DNA from: Paraglaciecola algarum
Lineage (GTDB): Bacteria > Pseudomonadota > Gammaproteobacteria > Enterobacterales > Alteromonadaceae
Direction: 5' to 3'
Assembly: GCF_021532655.1 (NCBI RefSeq)
Contig: NZ_JAKGAS010000007.1
Location: 62,001 to 126,000, forward strand
DNA: 64,000 bases
Every line of letters begins with the position of its first letter. The stretch's first letter is position 1. Below the pieces are notes generated by a model, which made no database searches, was not told the DNA's origin, and saw only the letters and a program-made list of their open reading frames with translations. Positions 56,781 through 64,000 of the stretch are shown here, one piece after another. Position numbers and translations under genes: made by a program.

Positions 56781-57398
56781 CTACAACCAGCCGTTTTGAT
56801 GGGCGATCCTGGCGGCTTCAACTCGGTTTTTTGCATTTAACTTATTGGCCGCAGAGGACAGATAGTTTCGCACAGTGCCCGCTGATAGAAACAACTTAGC
56901 TGCGATATCTTCTGTAGACATTCCGTCTTTAGCTAAACGTAGTGCATGGCGCTCTTTTTCTGACAAAGGGTCTTTTTCCATCCAAGAATCAACCATTAAC
57001 TCAGGAGCAATGGCGCGGCCACCTTGGTGAACTTTGACTATGGCATCGATTAAATCTTGCGACGGTGAATCTTTTAATAAGTAACCTTTTACGCCTGAAT
57101 CCATGGCCCGACGTAAGTACCCACTTCTGGAGAAAGTAGTAAGAATAATCACTTTACTAGCACTTTTTTGTTGGTGTAACTCATGAGCTAGCTCTAAGCC
57201 CGTCATGTCTGGCATTTCAATGTCGGTTAATACTATGTCTATTTTTTGTTCTGGATTAGTCAATACAAAGTCCAATGCCTGTTTACCATTAGCGCAACTT
57301 TTGACTACCTCTAGATTATCTTCTAAATCTAAAATAGTGGCTAAGGCATTTAGCAACATAGTTTGGTCTTCGGCTAATACTATTCTTATTTTTGCCAT
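56781..57398 (-). CDS. NarL/LuxR-type response regulator
   Basis: This 205-residue regulator has a receiver with phospho-acceptor Asp58 in VLTDIEMPDMTG and a C-terminal LuxR-type helix-turn-helix (AGTVRNYLSSAANKLNAKN, about 176-194). It pairs with the histidine kinase encoded just upstream (30 bp gap). Together with the ABC genes it forms a transporter-plus-regulator operon as in DesKR-like systems. Confidence 0.92.
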   Translation of the reverse strand: MAKIRIVLAEDQTMLLNALATILDLEDNLEVVKSCANGKQALDFVLTNPEQKIDIVLTDIEMPDMTGLELAHELHQQKSASKVIILTTFSRSGYLRRAMDSGVKGYLLKDSPSQDLIDAIVKVHQGGRAIAPELMVDSWMEKDPLSEKERHALRLAKDGMSTEDIAAKLFLSAGTVRNYLSSAANKLNAKNRVEAARIAHQNGWL

Positions 57399-57428
57399 GT
57401 TAGTTTTCCTGAGCTTTTATTTTCACTA

Positions 57429-58580
57429 CTAGTTTCCAGAATTGGGGACAGTAATTTTGGTCAGGGTTCCCATATTTTCGCCACCAGAAACAACATCCAC
57501 TACCCCGCTCATTTTTTGCATTCGCTCTTTAATACCTTTAAGGCCAAACCCTGAAGCCGAGTTATCTTCAAACCCAATACCATTGTCTTGAACGTTTAAT
57601 TCCATATTGTTGTTTTTACTATAAATAGTCACTTTAACTTGTGTAGCTTTTGCGTGTTTAATAATGTTGGTAATAAGTTCTCTAAGTACGATAGCTAGCT
57701 CTTTATTACTGGCTAAATCTAGCTCTAAACCATCTTCTTCAACACCTAGTAACTCATAACTAAATTCTATGTCTACACTGGCAAGTACATACTTGGCATT
57801 GGCTAACTCACTGAGTAAATCACTGGTGCGATAACCTGAAACCACTTCCCGTACCTGACTTAAGGCATCACGGGAAATATCTTCTAGTTGTTTGATTTCG
57901 GTGCGGGCCTTTTGCATGTCAGGGCTAAAACCTTCGCTATTCCCTTTATCAAGCAGCCGTCCAGCCAAGTCGGCTTTTAGGGTAATAACTGAAAACGTAT
58001 GGCCAATAAGATCATGTAAATCTCGAGCAATACGCTCTCGCTCAGCTACTTTAGCTAAACGTTCCACTTCTTTTTGCGACAGTATGAGTTCTTGTTTTTT
58101 ATCGTGTAGGGCATATTGATAAATATTTATCGAACCCACAATTAAACTAAACACTATCCCAGGCAAATAAAAGTAAGCTTCTAGGCTAAACCACCAGCTA
58201 ATACCAGCCATCCACAAGACTATGCCAGTTAAAAACATAAAAGAATATTTCACTGGCCTTAGTCGACTTGTAAATGAAGCCGCATAAATAAATAAGGTTT
58301 GTGCACTTGGGGTAAACAACGCGCATAAAGTACCAATTAAAACAATCGCCACTATATGAAATATAACGTATTTACGATTGACCCAATAAACATGAAAATA
58401 CACAATTAAAAAGCTAACTGTTGCGATAGCAGCCCATAACCAGTGCATAGGATCGGGCGAGTAATAAAATACCGGACCAAAAAATAAAGGTAAATATATC
58501 AACCAAACATAAGGCGAGAATTGCTCACACAGGTCTCTTGGCAACAAACGGGCATCAATTGATTTAAGTAAACTCTTCAC
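57429..58580 (-). CDS. DesK-like histidine kinase
   Basis: This 383-residue kinase has an N-terminal membrane part with several helices (about 22-160), a dimerisation-phosphotransfer domain with His in RERIARDLHDLIGHTFSV (about 187-204) and a C-terminal HATPase with QDNGIGFEDN and GFGLKGIKERM. This is the HisKA_3/DesK architecture that senses membrane state. It lies between the ABC permease and the response regulator. Confidence 0.92.
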   Translation of the reverse strand: MKSLLKSIDARLLPRDLCEQFSPYVWLIYLPLFFGPVFYYSPDPMHWLWAAIATVSFLIVYFHVYWVNRKYVIFHIVAIVLIGTLCALFTPSAQTLFIYAASFTSRLRPVKYSFMFLTGIVLWMAGISWWFSLEAYFYLPGIVFSLIVGSINIYQYALHDKKQELILSQKEVERLAKVAERERIARDLHDLIGHTFSVITLKADLAGRLLDKGNSEGFSPDMQKARTEIKQLEDISRDALSQVREVVSGYRTSDLLSELANAKYVLASVDIEFSYELLGVEEDGLELDLASNKELAIVLRELITNIIKHAKATQVKVTIYSKNNNMELNVQDNGIGFEDNSASGFGLKGIKERMQKMSGVVDVVSGGENMGTLTKITVPNSGN

Positions 58581-58607
58581 CTAATAATTTCCTAGTTTTA
58601 CAAAAAC

Positions 58608-59411
58608 TTAGTTTTGTTTTCTTTTATGGGCAACTAACGCAAAAACAAAAAATATCACTGCAAACAAAGTTAAAGCCAGTAGATGTGTGAAAACAGAATC
58701 ACCTACGTCTTGCTGCATAACTTTTAAAGCCAATTGCGACAAATGGTAAGGAGGTAAAAAATTAGCAAAGGTCTGCAAAAAGTTTGGCAACATAGTAATA
58801 GGTATCCATAAGCCTGACAAAAAGGCCATAGGTAAATAAATAACATTCACAATTGCTGGCGCACTTTCAGCTTTTAGCATCATGCCTAAAGCCAAACCTA
58901 ATAAACAAAAAGGCAAGCCTCCAAAAACCAGAATAACCGACAATAAGGCACCTTGGAATACGCTTAACTCCACTCCGCCAAAGAACACTCCAATAATCCC
59001 TAAACTTATAATGATCAGCAGAGAAAAAATCATTGAAACAATTAAGCGGCTAATAATTTGTGCTGATGCTGGCATAGGAGAGGCTTCCTTAATATCTAAC
59101 CAACCTTTTCCTCTTTCTACCGCCAACGCCGCCCCAAATGAAAATAATGCTGGCCCCATCACCCCAAAAGTCCCGTATGTACTTAACAGGTAACTAGCAG
59201 CTTGCACATTACCATGGTTCATTAAGACGCCAAAAAATAAGTAAAAGATCACTGGGAATAAAATGGCCGGTAAGGCAAAAGCTGGATTTCGAATAGTTTT
59301 AAGCCATTCAAACTTGGTTTCTAACCAATATACCTTGAGTGTTTTGGCTGGGCTCATAGGAACAAACTGTTCACTAGTTGAACTGGCACATTCTATACTT
59401 GTATAGTTCAC
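58608..59411 (-). CDS. ABC-2 type permease
   Basis: This 267-residue protein has about six hydrophobic segments and an ABC2_membrane layout. The GTG start at 59411 overlaps the stop of the ATPase gene (GTGA), which fits translational coupling; an internal ATG at 59357 is the alternative. It is the membrane partner of the ATPase upstream. The exported molecule is not known. Confidence 0.88.
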   Translation of the reverse strand: MNYTSIECASSTSEQFVPMSPAKTLKVYWLETKFEWLKTIRNPAFALPAILFPVIFYLFFGVLMNHGNVQAASYLLSTYGTFGVMGPALFSFGAALAVERGKGWLDIKEASPMPASAQIISRLIVSMIFSLLIIISLGIIGVFFGGVELSVFQGALLSVILVFGGLPFCLLGLALGMMLKAESAPAIVNVIYLPMAFLSGLWIPITMLPNFLQTFANFLPPYHLSQLALKVMQQDVGDSVFTHLLALTLFAVIFFVFALVAHKRKQN

Positions 59412-60376
59412 GCTGCTTCCCCTTTATTAATAACTGATTTACCGGTTTTACTTTGTGCCAACTGATCTTTATTTAACTCCAAGAAGGCTTCTTCTAAACC
59501 TGCTCGAGATACGCTTAAATCTTCTAGCTCAGGATATTTAGTGAGTAGTGAAATTAGTGTTTGATTCAATTCATTGGTTTGAATCGCAGTATATTTTCCG
59601 CTTACGTCATGGCTAATTAGATAAGCGACACTGTTGAAATCTATTGGATAAGAAGGTGTGGTAAATCGAATAGTTGTAGAACTAACACAGGCTTTTATTT
59701 GCTCGTTAGTGCCTCTTTGAATAATGGCACCTTGTTTAAGCAAGACAATTTCATCCGCTAAACTGTCTGCTTCTTCCAAATAATGTGTGGTCAACACAAT
59801 TGCTGTGCCTTGATTTTTTAAGTCTCGAATTGCTTTCCATAAACTTTGTCTGGCGCTTAAATCCATACCTACGCTGGGTTCGTCTAAAAACAACAACTTA
59901 GGGTTGCCACAAATACTTAAAGCAAAAAGTAAACGCTGTTTTTCACCACCCGACAACTTCTTAGAGAAACGTTCTTGCAGTGACTCTAAACCGGCATATG
60001 CAATCACCTTCTGGTAGTCCATAGGGTTTGGATAATAACTTTGAAACAGTTGAATATGTTCTCTAATTTTGAGGGTTTCTGGTAACGATGCAACTTGTAA
60101 CATGGCGCCTGTTTGTTGTTTAACCGCTAAAGAGCCAGGCTGTGATGAAAATATACTGATCTCCCCAGAGTCTATTTTTAACCGGCCTAACAAGGTATTA
60201 ATTAAGGTTGTTTTACCTGCACCATTTGAGCCTAAAATGGCTAATACTTGGTTAGATTTTATCTGCAATTCAACGTCGCAAAGAGCTTGTTTATTAGAAA
60301 AGCTTTTGTTTAAACCTTGGATAGAAGCAACCACTTGGGAAGCGTCCGAATGTTTAACTGAATTAACTTGCTGCAT
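59408..60376 (-). CDS. ABC transporter ATP-binding protein
   Basis: This 322-residue ATPase has Walker A LGSNGAGKTT (about 51-60), the ABC signature LSGGEKQRL (about 141-149) and Walker B LLFLDEPSVGMDLSA (about 161-175). The start here is the ATG at 60376; a longer frame begins with TTG at 60427 but is less likely. It is the first gene of a four-gene operon with permease, kinase and response regulator. Such ABC-2/DesKR sets are often exporters induced by membrane stress or antibiotics. Confidence 0.92.
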   Translation of the reverse strand: MQQVNSVKHSDASQVVASIQGLNKSFSNKQALCDVELQIKSNQVLAILGSNGAGKTTLINTLLGRLKIDSGEISIFSSQPGSLAVKQQTGAMLQVASLPETLKIREHIQLFQSYYPNPMDYQKVIAYAGLESLQERFSKKLSGGEKQRLLFALSICGNPKLLFLDEPSVGMDLSARQSLWKAIRDLKNQGTAIVLTTHYLEEADSLADEIVLLKQGAIIQRGTNEQIKACVSSTTIRFTTPSYPIDFNSVAYLISHDVSGKYTAIQTNELNQTLISLLTKYPELEDLSVSRAGLEEAFLELNKDQLAQSKTGKSVINKGEAA

Positions 60377-60552
60377 ATCAATCTCGTGTGTGAATGAATA
60401 CCGTGAGTTAACTATGCTCGAAACCAAAATGAATATTTAGACATATCTATCATCAATTCAATGTGACAAATGTCATTAATCGCCAGTCTTTTCTTTATCA
60501 ACAAGCAAGAGTAGTCTTTGAGCTCGATTAGTTATTGTTTAACGAGATGAGT

Positions 60553-61170
60553 ATGGCCAATACTTTTAAGGCTGAAGATGGAAAAGTGCGCTGCAGTTGG
60601 TGTGCAGCCTCGCACTTCTATATCGATTACCATGATAACGAATGGGGCTATCCTGTTATTGACGATCAACGCTTGTTTGAAAAGATTTGTCTCGAAGGAT
60701 TCCAGTCAGGATTAAGTTGGCTCACAATTTTGAATAAACGTGAAAATTTTAGAGCAGCATTTGCTGACTTCGATTTTAATAGAGTTGCAAAATTCACCGA
60801 GCAAGATGTTGAACGCTTAGTATTGGATGCAGGCATCATTCGCCACCGTGGAAAAATCTCTGCAACCATCAATAATGCTAAACGAGCAAAAGAAATGATC
60901 AAACAAGAAGGCTCGTTAGCAGCCTATTTTTGGCGATTTGAACCAAAGCGTGATGAGTCTATTGAACCTGAAGTGATGGCAACATGTGAAGAGTCCATAG
61001 CACTATCGAAAGATATGAAAAAACGCGGTTGGAAATTTGTTGGCCCCACGACTGTATATGCTTTTATGCAGGCAATGGGTATGGTGAATGATCATGCGTT
61101 AACTTGTGTTGGACATACTAAATCAAAGCAATTACGTAATGAGTTCACAAGACCTTCGGGGTTGTTGTGA
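60553..61170 (+). CDS. tag: DNA-3-methyladenine glycosylase I
   Basis: Tag removes 3-methyladenine from DNA in base-excision repair. The sequence has RCSWCAASHFYIDYHDNEWG, the zinc-binding Cys pair region (about 12-31), FEKICLEGFQSGLSWLTIL and the C-terminal GMVNDHALTCVGH with the second zinc ligands. An in-frame TTG at 60535 and ATG at 60547 are alternatives; the ATG chosen has GAG 6 bp before it. The product is 205 residues. Confidence 0.94.
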   Translation: MANTFKAEDGKVRCSWCAASHFYIDYHDNEWGYPVIDDQRLFEKICLEGFQSGLSWLTILNKRENFRAAFADFDFNRVAKFTEQDVERLVLDAGIIRHRGKISATINNAKRAKEMIKQEGSLAAYFWRFEPKRDESIEPEVMATCEESIALSKDMKKRGWKFVGPTTVYAFMQAMGMVNDHALTCVGHTKSKQLRNEFTRPSGLL

Positions 61171-61221
61171 GGTATAATCAATAGTTAACTTACATCAAAA
61201 ATGACTACTCAACCTTAAGAA

Positions 61222-61752
61222 ATGAATAAATTATTTTCTGTATTTTTATTAATAAGCTTACTTAGCAGCTGTGCCAATAAAGACTGGCGCACTGCGTCAA
61301 GAGAACCCGCAGGTTTAGCCCCCAACCCTGCCACAGAAACACAAGCCATAATTCAATTTTATGCTGCCGATGCGTTTAGTTGGCGTGGCTGGTTTGCTGT
61401 GCATACTTGGGTAGCACTTAAAGAACCATTCGCTGAACAATACACAGTGCACGAAGTGGTAGGCTGGCGAGTAAAACGAGGGCTGCCGGCTTTACATCAA
61501 TATTTGACAACTACCCCAGATAGGTATTGGTATGGCTCTAAACCTGAGTTGGTACTTTCTATTGAGGGGGAGCAAGCAAGCCAATTAATACCTAAATTAA
61601 CCGCCGCGATAAAGCGCTATCCTTGGGCGAACGAATATTCTGTAGTGCCTGGCCCTAATAGTAATACGTTTCCAGCATGGCTAGGGTTGCAAGTACCTGA
61701 GTTAGGTTTAGACATGCCGTTTAATGCCATTGGTAGTGGTTACGCTGATTAA
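61222..61752 (+). CDS. DUF3750 lipoprotein
   Basis: This 176-residue protein has a lipoprotein signal with LSSC (Cys17) and resembles DUF3750. Family-like sequence is WFAVHTWVALK (about 58-68), VVGWRVKRGLPALHQYL (about 80-96), ELVLSIEGEQASQLIPKL and the C-terminal PGPNSNTFPAWLG. The function is not known. It follows tag by 51 bp and could be cotranscribed with it. Confidence 0.88.
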   Translation: MNKLFSVFLLISLLSSCANKDWRTASREPAGLAPNPATETQAIIQFYAADAFSWRGWFAVHTWVALKEPFAEQYTVHEVVGWRVKRGLPALHQYLTTTPDRYWYGSKPELVLSIEGEQASQLIPKLTAAIKRYPWANEYSVVPGPNSNTFPAWLGLQVPELGLDMPFNAIGSGYAD

Positions 61753-61834
61753 CAGCAGACTAGACCAGCGTGGAGCAAAATAGGCAGTAAACTACATAGG
61801 TAAAAGACTTTAAAACAAAAGCTAAAAGCCTTTC

Positions 61835-61864
61835 ACCACAGAGGTCACAGAGCGCTGCACAGAG
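61835..61864. repeat. ACCACAGAGG-type intergenic repeat, left copy
   Basis: ACCACAGAGGTCACAGAG followed by a second CACAGAG. The inverted counterpart is at 63237-63263. The 272-bp space from 61753 to 62024 holds no gene; a similar copy of the flanking sequence GCGTGGAGCA/GCCTGGAGCA also occurs near the right copy. Confidence 0.65.
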
Positions 61865-62024
61865 AAAAAAAATGGTTAAGAATCAGTAAATAATAGATGA
61901 ACAACATCTTAAATCTGGTTATGCCTGTATTTCATGTTAACCACATTCAAGATTGAGCAACCTTGGTCAAGATTAGTATCTCAGCTGGTTTTAGTATTAA
62001 TTGACCAAGGAGAGAATTATTCAT

Positions 62025-62891
62025 ATGTCAAAAATTCAAGATCGGTTTCTGCAAGTCATTAGTTATATAGAGACTAACCTCGATGCGGATCTTGATCTTA
62101 ATATGCTTTGCCAGCAAGTTCATTTGTCGAAATATCATTTTCATAGGCAATGCTCAGCATTCTTTGGAATGCCGGTAATCAAGCTTGCAAGATTACTGAG
62201 GCTTAAAAGAGCAGCCTACCAGCTAGCCTATAGAGATGATAAGAATATTTTAGATATCGCGTTGGCAAATGGCTATGACAGTCATGAAGCTTTTTCCCGG
62301 ACTTTTAAAAAGTATTTTGATAAAAGTCCGTTTGAATTCAGGAAAGCACCTGATTGGACTCCTTGGCAATCTATATATGACCCAGTATTAACGTTAAGGA
62401 CAAAGATGATGAATAAGCACTGTGAATTTAAAGTAGAAATAATTGATTTCCCCGAGACATCGATCGCTGTAATGGAGCACAGAGGTGCTCCAAATCTACT
62501 AGGAAATACCATACAAAAGTTTATCGAGTGGAGAAAGCTCAATCGTCTTTCGCCAAATATAAGTAAGACCTTCAATTTGGTATACGATGACCCCAATGTT
62601 ACAGCCCCAGAAGACTATAGATTTGATATTTGTTGTTCTAGTGATCACAAAGTTGAACCAAATAATCATGGTGTAGTTAACAAAGAAATTCCGTCGGGAA
62701 AATGTGCAGTAGTTAGGCATGTCGGTAGTGATGATTCTATCGGTGTGGTAGTGAACTTTCTGTACTCCAAATGGCTATTGGATTCTAATTTTGAAGTTCG
62801 GGACTTTCCTATTTTTTTTGAAAGAGTTAGTTTCTTTCCTGAAGTATCAGAGAATAAAATGATAACCGACGTTTATTTACCAATTAAATAA
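62025..62891 (+). CDS. AraC-type regulator with GyrI-like effector domain
   Basis: This 288-residue regulator has the double helix-turn-helix of the AraC family at the N terminus (about 10-115: LNMLCQQVHLSKYHFHRQC and NILDIALANGYDSHEAFSR) and a C-terminal GyrI-like ligand domain (VEIIDFPETSIAVMEHRG then IFFERVSFFPEV). The start at 62025 has AAGGAGAG about 11 bp upstream; a longer frame from a TTG at 62001 is less likely. Such regulators often control stress or efflux genes. It stands alone between two inverted repeats. Confidence 0.9.
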   Translation: MSKIQDRFLQVISYIETNLDADLDLNMLCQQVHLSKYHFHRQCSAFFGMPVIKLARLLRLKRAAYQLAYRDDKNILDIALANGYDSHEAFSRTFKKYFDKSPFEFRKAPDWTPWQSIYDPVLTLRTKMMNKHCEFKVEIIDFPETSIAVMEHRGAPNLLGNTIQKFIEWRKLNRLSPNISKTFNLVYDDPNVTAPEDYRFDICCSSDHKVEPNNHGVVNKEIPSGKCAVVRHVGSDDSIGVVVNFLYSKWLLDSNFEVRDFPIFFERVSFFPEVSENKMITDVYLPIK

Positions 62892-63005
62892 GACGTATAT
62901 CAAGTTGCCACGCACTTGCACATAGTTTCATGTTAGGTTTGAAAAATTTGTGGCTATTTTTACGATCAAGGTTACAAGCTTAATCTTATCTCGACCTAGC
63001 CTCTA

Positions 63006-63080
63006 GTCATCTCGGTAATGTTTTAAGCCGGGATCCATTTTTTCACTAGTGGATTCCTGCTAACAACATACAGGAATGAC
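63006..63080. repeat. GTCAT-type palindromic repeat element
   Basis: The two halves (63006-63037 and 63050-63080) are imperfect inverted repeats beginning GTCAT and enclosing GGATCCA / TGGATTCC. The layout matches the REP-like elements seen between genes in many alteromonads. It lies in a 490-bp gene-free space. Confidence 0.7.
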
Positions 63081-63198
63081 GGTGTGACATGCAGATATAG
63101 CGGTGTGGCATGTAGAGTAACTAGTGGGCTGAACCACTGAAATTGTAGATAGAATAGCATTCCTGCATGAGCGAAAATGTCACAAAATCCCCTGTTAA

Positions 63199-63230
63199 GT
63201 TTGGTTAAACACTTTTCATTTTAACCAAAC
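63199..63230. repeat. Perfect 11-bp inverted repeat hairpin
   Basis: GTTTGGTTAAA and TTTAACCAAAC pair around a 10-nt loop, followed by CTTTT. It could terminate plus-strand transcription, but no gene ends close before it. Confidence 0.6.
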
Positions 63231-63236
63231 CTTTTG

Positions 63237-63263
63237 CTCTGTGATCTCCGCACCCTCTGTGGT
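63237..63263. repeat. ACCACAGAGG-type intergenic repeat, right copy
   Basis: The reverse complement reads ACCACAGAGG then CACAGAG, matching the left copy at 61835-61864. Together they bracket the AraC gene in inverted orientation. Confidence 0.65.
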
Positions 63264-63381
63264 TCAAATTCTTTTGCTTTTTCTTCCTACTGTTTTTTCT
63301 GCGCCACTTAGCTCTTCTGCCCTATTCTGCCTCACACTACTATTGTCTACTGTATCCTGCTCCAGGCTGTTTGATCCGCTT

Positions 63382-64000
63382 TTATCTACTCTGCGTTAAA
63401 TTGGCGATGCGTTGTTCTAACGGTGGGTGGCTAGAAAACATTTTTTTGACCTTACCGGCACTTATAGCAAAAGCAGCCATTTCATCGGGTAAAGCAGGGC
63501 CATTCTGAAAACTCTGCAAACGTTTTAAGGCCGCTACCATATTATTGCGCCCGGCTAATTTAGCCCCACCTTCATCGGCTTTAAATTCTCTTTTTCGTGA
63601 GAACCACATCACTATCATGCTAGCCAAAATACCTAAAATCAGTTCACAAATAATAGATACAATCCAAAAAGCAGGCCCATGACCGCGTTCAACTTTAAAC
63701 ACCACCCTGTCCACAACATGGCCTATCACTCGGGATAAAAACACCACAAAGGTATTGATCACGCCTTGGATCAAAGTAAGCGTCACCATATCGCCATTAG
63801 CCACATGGCTGACTTCATGGGCCAATACCGCTTCTACTTCGTTTTGTGACATCTGCTCTAACAAACCCGTACTCACAGCCACTAAAGCATTGTTTTTATT
63901 CCAGCCAGTAGCAAAGGCATTAGGGCTAGGATGCTCAAAAATGCCCACTTCTGGCATACCAATATTGGCTTGTTCTGCTTGCCTTCTAACCGTTTGTACT
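63382..64000 (-). CDS. htpX: Protease HtpX (C-terminal part)
   Basis: HtpX is an inner-membrane zinc protease that degrades misfolded membrane proteins. The frame runs past the window edge: upstream of the first ATG it continues as [14 protein letters not shown], the usual HtpX sequence. Visible parts are [19 protein letters not shown], the zinc motif HEVSH (HExxH), two hydrophobic segments and FKADEGGAK that carries the third ligand. The N-terminal part with the first helices is missing. 206 codons are in the window. Confidence 0.94.
   Translation of the reverse strand, partial: VQTVRRQAEQANIGMPEVGIFEHPSPNAFATGWNKNNALVAVSTGLLEQMSQNEVEAVLAHEVSHVANGDMVTLTLIQGVINTFVVFLSRVIGHVVDRVVFKVERGHGPAFWIVSIICELILGILASMIVMWFSRKREFKADEGGAKLAGRNNMVAALKRLQSFQNGPALPDEMAAFAISAGKVKKMFSSHPPLEQRIANLTQSR

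Overview
The window looks like a chromosomal segment of a marine gammaproteobacterium of the order Alteromonadales, most like Paraglaciecola or Glaciecola. The reasons are low-to-moderate GC, a nudF-yqiB-cpdA-yqiA-parE block divergent from tolC as in enterics and alteromonads, many TonB, RND, GGDEF and LysR-type genes, a PEP-CTERM-associated TPR lipoprotein (PrsT), and algal-polysaccharide genes. The genus is an inference from gene content, not from a marker gene.

Layout. 1-9.1 kb: the end of an unidentified gene, two hypothetical proteins, the conserved nudF-yqiB-cpdA-yqiA-parE operon on the minus strand, divergent tolC, and a voltage-gated cation channel whose selectivity filter looks calcium-type. 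9.2-15.4 kb: prsT, a DUF3754/TMEM143 protein and the cold-shock RNA helicase deaD. 15.6-21.5 kb: an operon of a secreted alpha/beta hydrolase with a LytS/LytTR-type two-component pair, then cysG, a small diguanylate cyclase and a DUF4870 protein. 21.6-29 kb: an ATP-grasp enzyme, an RND efflux adaptor-pump pair, a MITE-like element that supplies the 3' end of yigZ, and an EamA transporter. 29.4-35.6 kb: a large TonB-dependent receptor, an alginate-lyase-fold lipoprotein and a GGDEF-EAL protein whose reading frame runs upstream of any ordinary start codon. 35.7-47.2 kb: a HAD phosphatase, LysR/MFS and LysR/formaldehyde-detoxification divergent pairs, and two TetR circuits with visible twin operators. 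47.4-52.3 kb: an accessory segment with a GH86-like agarase/porphyranase, a nucleoside-hydrolase-like secreted protein, a HepT/MntA (HEPN/MNT) toxin-antitoxin pair, and remnants of a probable group II intron and an IS3-family transposase. 52.7-64 kb: a calcineurin-like phosphoesterase lipoprotein, a flavoprotein, a cyclase-family hydrolase, a four-gene ABC-2 transporter/two-component operon, tag, a DUF3750 lipoprotein, an AraC regulator bracketed by inverted repeats, and the C-terminal part of htpX at the right edge.

How genes work together. The TonB receptor and lyase form a minimal polysaccharide-uptake pair. The GH86-like enzyme and its neighbour form another small glycan locus. adhC and fghA form the glutathione-dependent formaldehyde route under a divergent LysR regulator. 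TolC could serve as the outer-membrane partner of the RND pair, which has no outer-membrane gene of its own. All functional names come from reading the protein sequences and motifs; no database search was run.
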